From JANPCX01 sp050916095 (GTDB taxonomy: Bacteria; Pseudomonadota; Gammaproteobacteria; Burkholderiales; Burkholderiaceae_C), in assembly GCA_050916095.1 (NCBI GenBank), contig CP050901.1:1426001-1490000 (forward strand): DNA of 64,000 nt. The letters are read 5' to 3'. This document shows, in pieces, positions 60,251 to 64,000 of the stretch. The notes beneath the pieces are model-generated. The model made no database searches, had not been told where the DNA came from, and saw nothing but the letters and a program-made list of their open reading frames with translations. The number at the start of each line of letters is the position of its first letter. Positions within the stretch are counted from its first letter, which is position 1. The position numbers and the translations under genes were made by a program.

Positions 60251-61277
60251 ACACCGCATCAATCTGCTGCAACCACGCCTCTTGCCGCTGTAGTGGCGCA
60301 AAACTCGCGGTGATGCTGTGACGCAATAGCGTCCAGGCATGGCGAGCTGTGAGCTGGGGCAAGGCGGCAAAGGTGTCCACGTAGTTTTGCAGCACATAAC
60401 CGCCGAAATAGGCAGGATCGTCCGAGTTCAGCGTGACCACCAAACCCGCCTCCAAGAGCGCCGGCAGGTTGTGTTGGCTCAAGTCTTTGAACACGCAGAG
60501 CTTGACGTTGGACAAAGGGCAGACCGTGAGCGGTGTGGCTTCACGCACCAAGCGTTCCACCAACTGCGGGTCTTCCAGGCAGCGCACGCCGTGGTCGATG
60601 CGCTGCACTTTTAATGCATCCAGCGCGGAGCGAATGTAGGCCGGGGGGCCTTCCTCGCCGGCATGGGCCACGAGGTGCAGGCCAAAGTCCTGCGCCCGCG
60701 CAAACACACGTGCAAACTTTTCCGGGGGGTGGCCGAGTTCGCTGCTGTCCAGGCCCACACCGGCCAGGTGCGCCAAGTAGGGCTGGGCTTGTTCCAGCGT
60801 CTCAAGTGCCTGTTCTTCGCTCAAGTGGCGCAAGAAACACAGGATCAGCAAGCTGCTGATGCCCCACTCTTTTTCGGCCGCGATGCAGGCGCGTTTGAGG
60901 CCCTGGATCACGGTGCCCATGGCCACGCCACGTTCGGTGTGGGTTTGCGGGTCGAAGAAGAGCTCGGCATGCACCACGCCATCCGCAGCCGCCCGGGCGA
61001 AGTAGGCCATGGCCATGTCGAAAAAATCTTCTTCCGTGCGCAAGACGCTGGCACCAGCGTAGTAAATGTCCAGAAAACTTTGCAGGTCGGTGAAGGCGTA
61101 GGCTTGCCGAAGTGCATCGACATTGGCGTAGGGCAAGGAGATGCCGTTACGCTGCGCCAAGGCAAATATCAACTCGGGCTCTAACGAGCCTTCAATGTGG
61201 ATGTGCAGCTCGGCTTTGGGTGCACGCGCCATGAGCGCGGGCAGCAGGGACCGTGGGATGGCGTTGAAGTCGATCAT
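60201..61277 (-). CDS. Adenine deaminase / adenosine deaminase family enzyme
   Basis: 358 residues. Zinc and catalytic motifs are present: AELHIHIEGSLEPE (HxH), HLVAHAGEEGPP (third His and catalytic Glu), VQRIDHGVRC and LNSDDPAYFGGY (Asp ligand). The SDDPAYFGGY form is characteristic of the Aah1-like adenine deaminases rather than true adenosine deaminases, so adenine to hypoxanthine is the more likely reaction. It lies 48 bases downstream of the guanine deaminase gene on the same strand, suggesting a small purine-deamination operon. Its 3' end overlaps the methyltransferase gene by 50 bases. Confidence 0.88.
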   Translation of the reverse strand: MIDFNAIPRSLLPALMARAPKAELHIHIEGSLEPELIFALAQRNGISLPYANVDALRQAYAFTDLQSFLDIYYAGASVLRTEEDFFDMAMAYFARAAADGVVHAELFFDPQTHTERGVAMGTVIQGLKRACIAAEKEWGISSLLILCFLRHLSEEQALETLEQAQPYLAHLAGVGLDSSELGHPPEKFARVFARAQDFGLHLVAHAGEEGPPAYIRSALDALKVQRIDHGVRCLEDPQLVERLVREATPLTVCPLSNVKLCVFKDLSQHNLPALLEAGLVVTLNSDDPAYFGGYVLQNYVDTFAALPQLTARHAWTLLRHSITASFAPLQRQEAWLQQIDAVFKQPHLVEAASPNIAP

Positions 61278-61325
61278 GGTGTTCTCTCCAAAGTACGCCT
61301 CGGCAGAGCGGGGCCAAGACGGGAA

Positions 61326-62678
61326 TCAGGCCGTGGTGTTGCTTGGTGGTGGCCTGTCGTATTGCAGCACGCCAGCCACATAACTTTGAACCAGGTTGCG
61401 TTCGTCGCCCAGCGTCATCCAAGCAAAACAACGCTCATGCAAGGCGCGGGCCAAGGCCAAGCGGTGTTCAGCGACGGGGCCGACGGCCCAATCCCAGACG
61501 CAGACATCGGCCATCAACCCCGGCTCCAAACGACCTATTTCGTGACCCAACCCCAGAGCCTCAGCCGCGCCACGGGTGGCGGCATGCAGCGCCGTCCAGG
61601 CGCTCAAGCGGTGTCCCAGCATGGCCTGCACCTTGTAGCCCTCTGCCATGGTGCGCAGCATGCACAAACTGGTGCCGCCGCCGACATCGCTGGCCAAACT
61701 GACGGCCACTCCTTCGCGCTCGGCCCGTGGCCAGTCAAAAAGACCGCTGCCTAAAAAGAGGTTGGAGGTCGGGCAATGGGCAATTTGTGCGCCGGCTTGT
61801 TGCAGGGCCTCGCGGTCCTTGGTGTCCAGCCAAATGCCATGGGCGAAAACGCTGCGTGGGCCCAGCAAACCGGCACGCGCATAAACGTCCAGGTAGCTGC
61901 GAGCCTCGGGGAAAAGGGTGTGCACCCACTGAACTTCGTCGCGCGTTTCGGCCAAGTGGGTTTGCATGTAAACGCCGGGGTATTCGGCCAGCAGTTGCCC
62001 GGCCATGGTCAATTGTTCTGGCGTGCTGGTGGGGGCAAAACGGACTGTGATCGCGTAGGCCAAACGATCCCGTCCGTGCCATTTAGCAATCAAGTCGCGA
62101 CAGTCTTTTTCCGCTTGCTCCACATCGTCCCGCAGCCCCTCGGGTGCGTGGCGGTTCATCAATACTTTGCCCGCGATCAAACGCATGCCGCGTTTGTTTG
62201 CCGCATCAAAGAGTGCCTCGGCGCTGACCTTGTGCACGGTGGGGAACACCATGGCACTTGTGGTGCCGTGGGCGAACAAGGCGCTCAGGAAACGTTTGGC
62301 ACTCGCCGTGGCCTCGCCCTCGTAAGCGCAGCGCATCTCGGCTGGAAAGGTGTAGGTTTGAAGCCATTCCAAGAGGCCGGTCCCGTGGCTGGCGATCACG
62401 TCCAACTGCGGGCTGTGCACATGGGTGTCGATGAAGCCGGGCAGTATCAACTTGCCACGCATGTCAACCCGTTGCCACGACGTGTCGGGCGCATGGGTGC
62501 CAGTCATCACCGCTTGAATTCGCCCCCCCTCCATCAACAACCAGTGGTCGGCACGAAAACGAAGCTGGCTGGGTTCGATGTCGCTCCAATCAGGCGCGCC
62601 AGTGAAGTCGAGCAAGTCACCGCGTAGCGCCAAGCGGCTGGGAGCAGGGGGGCTAGAAGATCGATGTGGGGGACTCAT
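61326..62678 (-). CDS. guaD: Guanine deaminase
   Basis: About 450 residues; the start is uncertain between ATGs at 62678, 62690 and 62696. The amidohydrolase motifs are complete: LPGFIDTHVHSPQLDVIASHGTGLLEWLQTYTFP (HxH and guanine-recognition region), MQTHLAETRDEV, VFAHGIWLD and SLASDVGGGTSLCML. It converts guanine to xanthine and ammonia. Together with the neighbouring adenine deaminase it would funnel purine bases toward xanthine. Confidence 0.94.
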   Translation of the reverse strand: MSPPHRSSSPPAPSRLALRGDLLDFTGAPDWSDIEPSQLRFRADHWLLMEGGRIQAVMTGTHAPDTSWQRVDMRGKLILPGFIDTHVHSPQLDVIASHGTGLLEWLQTYTFPAEMRCAYEGEATASAKRFLSALFAHGTTSAMVFPTVHKVSAEALFDAANKRGMRLIAGKVLMNRHAPEGLRDDVEQAEKDCRDLIAKWHGRDRLAYAITVRFAPTSTPEQLTMAGQLLAEYPGVYMQTHLAETRDEVQWVHTLFPEARSYLDVYARAGLLGPRSVFAHGIWLDTKDREALQQAGAQIAHCPTSNLFLGSGLFDWPRAEREGVAVSLASDVGGGTSLCMLRTMAEGYKVQAMLGHRLSAWTALHAATRGAAEALGLGHEIGRLEPGLMADVCVWDWAVGPVAEHRLALARALHERCFAWMTLGDERNLVQSYVAGVLQYDRPPPSNTTA

Positions 62679-62722
62679 TTCTCCAAGCATACCCACAAAG
62701 CACTGCCCGCCCGAGAGCTTGT

Positions 62723-64000
62723 CTATGCCTCCTCTCGGATATCCGTCGTGCCAAAAAGCGAGCTGCGAAATGACGCGTACTCGCCATGGGATTGATGTGA
62801 GGACAGCAGCAGGGCGCGAGCAGTCATGGGCCTGGCAAACAAGTAACCTTGCAACTCGTCGCAGCCGAGCTGCACCAGAGTTTCCTGCTGCATGACGGTT
62901 TCTACGCCCTCGGCCACCACCTTCAAGCCCAGCGCATGCGCCAGTTTCACCACAGCGTCCACCACGGCGCGGGCATCGGGGCTGCTGTCGATGTCCACCA
63001 CAAAGCTTCGGTCAATTTTGAGTTCTTCGGCTGGCAGTTGGCGCAAGTAACTCAGGCTTGAGTAACCCGTGCCAAAGTCGTCAATCGAGATGTGCACGCC
63101 CAGCTCGCCCAGTTCTTTGAGCGTGGTCTGGGTGGTTCGGGTGTCCTCCATCGCGGCAGATTCTGTGATTTCGCAGGTGATGGATGTGGGGTCAATGCGG
63201 TGGCGCTTGAGGGCATCGCCGATGCGCAGCGCGATGTCGTCTTGCCGCATTTGTTGGGCTGATAAGTTGATGGCCACGCGCATGCGCAGCCCTTGGTCGC
63301 GCCAAACGCGCGCCTGTCGGCAAGCGTCTTCAATCACCCAGTGGCCAATGGCGCCCATCAACCCAAATTTTTCCGCAACAGGAATGAACACACCTGGCAG
63401 GATCACGCCTTTGGTGGGATGCTGCCAACGTATCAAGGCCTCGGCCGCAGTGATCTTGCCGCTTTTGGCGTCGATTTTGGGCTGGTAGTACAGCTCAAAC
63501 TGCTGCAGCTCTACTGCCTCACGCAGGCTGCGCAGCAGTTCAAACTTTTCCTCGGCGTCGGCATCCATGGCCGGGGTGTAAAAACAGTAGCAGGCACCGC
63601 CAGAACGTTTGGCCGCATACATGGCGGCATCGGCGCGGGCGATGAGTTTGCTGGCAGCCCCATATTCAGGGTAGACCACGATGCCCACGGAGCACGAGAT
63701 GCTGAGCTCTTGCCCCTCCACCTGATACGGCATGCTCAAGTGTTTGATGAGTCTGCGTGCGAGCAGGGCCACATCGTTGTTGTCTTGTACATCACGCACC
63801 AACAGCAAAAACTCGTCACCACCGACACGTGCCACCAAATGACCGCTGCGGGCCAGCACACGCAGCCGCTTTCCCACCTGGGCCAAGACGTTGTCGCCGT
63901 GGCCGTGACCATAGTTGTCGTTCACCGGTTTGAAGCCGTCCAGGTCGATGAAAAGCAAAGCCATGCGGCTGTTCGATTCATCACAGGCCTTGGCCCTGAC
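62723..64000 (-). CDS. GGDEF-EAL protein, N-terminus beyond the window
   Basis: The frame is open to the right edge; 425 residues are visible. The GGDEF domain (FIDLDGFKPVNDNYGHGHGD, RVGGDEFLLLV) has an intact signature but no RxxD inhibitory site five residues before it. The EAL domain is complete (AEALIRWQHP, NLSAQQM, EITESAAMED, DDFGTGYSSLSYL, LKIDRSFV, VAEGVET), so cyclic di-GMP phosphodiesterase activity is likely. Sensor domains should lie upstream, outside the window. Confidence 0.93.
   Translation of the reverse strand, partial: VRAKACDESNSRMALLFIDLDGFKPVNDNYGHGHGDNVLAQVGKRLRVLARSGHLVARVGGDEFLLLVRDVQDNNDVALLARRLIKHLSMPYQVEGQELSISCSVGIVVYPEYGAASKLIARADAAMYAAKRSGGACYCFYTPAMDADAEEKFELLRSLREAVELQQFELYYQPKIDAKSGKITAAEALIRWQHPTKGVILPGVFIPVAEKFGLMGAIGHWVIEDACRQARVWRDQGLRMRVAINLSAQQMRQDDIALRIGDALKRHRIDPTSITCEITESAAMEDTRTTQTTLKELGELGVHISIDDFGTGYSSLSYLRQLPAEELKIDRSFVVDIDSSPDARAVVDAVVKLAHALGLKVVAEGVETVMQQETLVQLGCDELQGYLFARPMTARALLLSSHQSHGEYASFRSSLFGTTDIREEA

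Overview
The window looks like a chromosomal segment of a betaproteobacterium, most likely Burkholderiales (Comamonadaceae-like). The pointers are the DUF2782 gene beside polA, a thrB of the APH-fold type next to a BPSS1780-type membrane protein, a TctA/TctB tricarboxylate transporter pair, an hmgA-fahA operon with a divergent IclR regulator, and the gene order of the type VI secretion system (T6SS). This assignment is inference from gene content and not a database match.

Layout. 1-4.0 kb: a small unknown gene, then the tyrosine-degradation pair fahA/hmgA (minus strand, ATGA overlap) divergent from an IclR regulator with a clear operator palindrome. 4.0-4.5 kb: a decayed IS701-like transposase. 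4.6-37.6 kb: a large T6SS locus. It holds hcp (minus), a threonine-phosphorylation module (Ser/Thr kinase, PEGA lipoprotein, TssQ-like lipoprotein, TagH/Fha, PP2C phosphatase), tssJ-K-L-M-tagF-tssA, tssB-tssC, an accessory island of effector- and immunity-like genes, tagJ-tssE-tssF-tssG-clpV, and a PDZ/S41 protease. Twelve of the thirteen core components are present; VgrG (TssI) and PAAR are not in the window. 37.6-41.0 kb: a minus-strand group of three zinc-ribbon proteins and a polytopic membrane protein, with a REP-like repeat pair. 41.4-45.1 kb: a hybrid HAMP/Hpt/CheA-ATPase sensor gene split by a complete IS3-family element with a CAA target duplication. 45.2-49.2 kb: ParA-like ATPase, SDR dehydrogenase, BPSS1780-like membrane protein, thrB, a 267-bp MITE-like palindromic element, DUF2782. 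49.2-54.2 kb: polA and tctBA. 54.3-55.6 kb: an IS4-family transposase that seems to lack one end. 55.7-64 kb: gamma-glutamyltransferase-like enzyme, DMT transporter, small membrane protein, methyltransferase with a hexanucleotide Ser-Ala repeat, adenine/adenosine deaminase, guanine deaminase and a GGDEF-EAL protein that runs off the right edge.

How it works together. The kinase/PP2C/TagH set should control T6SS firing by threonine phosphorylation; TssJ-L-M form the membrane complex, TssK-E-F-G-A the baseplate, TssB/C the sheath, Hcp the tube, ClpV recycles the sheath, and TagF and TagJ modulate. The most interesting part is 24.2-28.2 kb, an AT-richer island placed between tssC and tagJ/tssE, where hcp often sits in related clusters. 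It carries an apparently intact pair (a DUF5675 protein with an L,D-transpeptidase-like HxGN...SxGC motif followed by an exported SH3-like protein), an orphan STY0301-type protein, and two effector remnants (a peptidoglycan-binding N-terminus fused to an unrelated C-terminal tail, and the C-terminal end of an amidase-like enzyme), each directly followed by an intact exported immunity-like gene. It reads as a turnover site for cell-wall-targeting effectors that keeps immunity genes after effectors are lost. Two T6SS accessory genes (kinase and tagJ) each contain a single-base frameshift that needs checking against reads.
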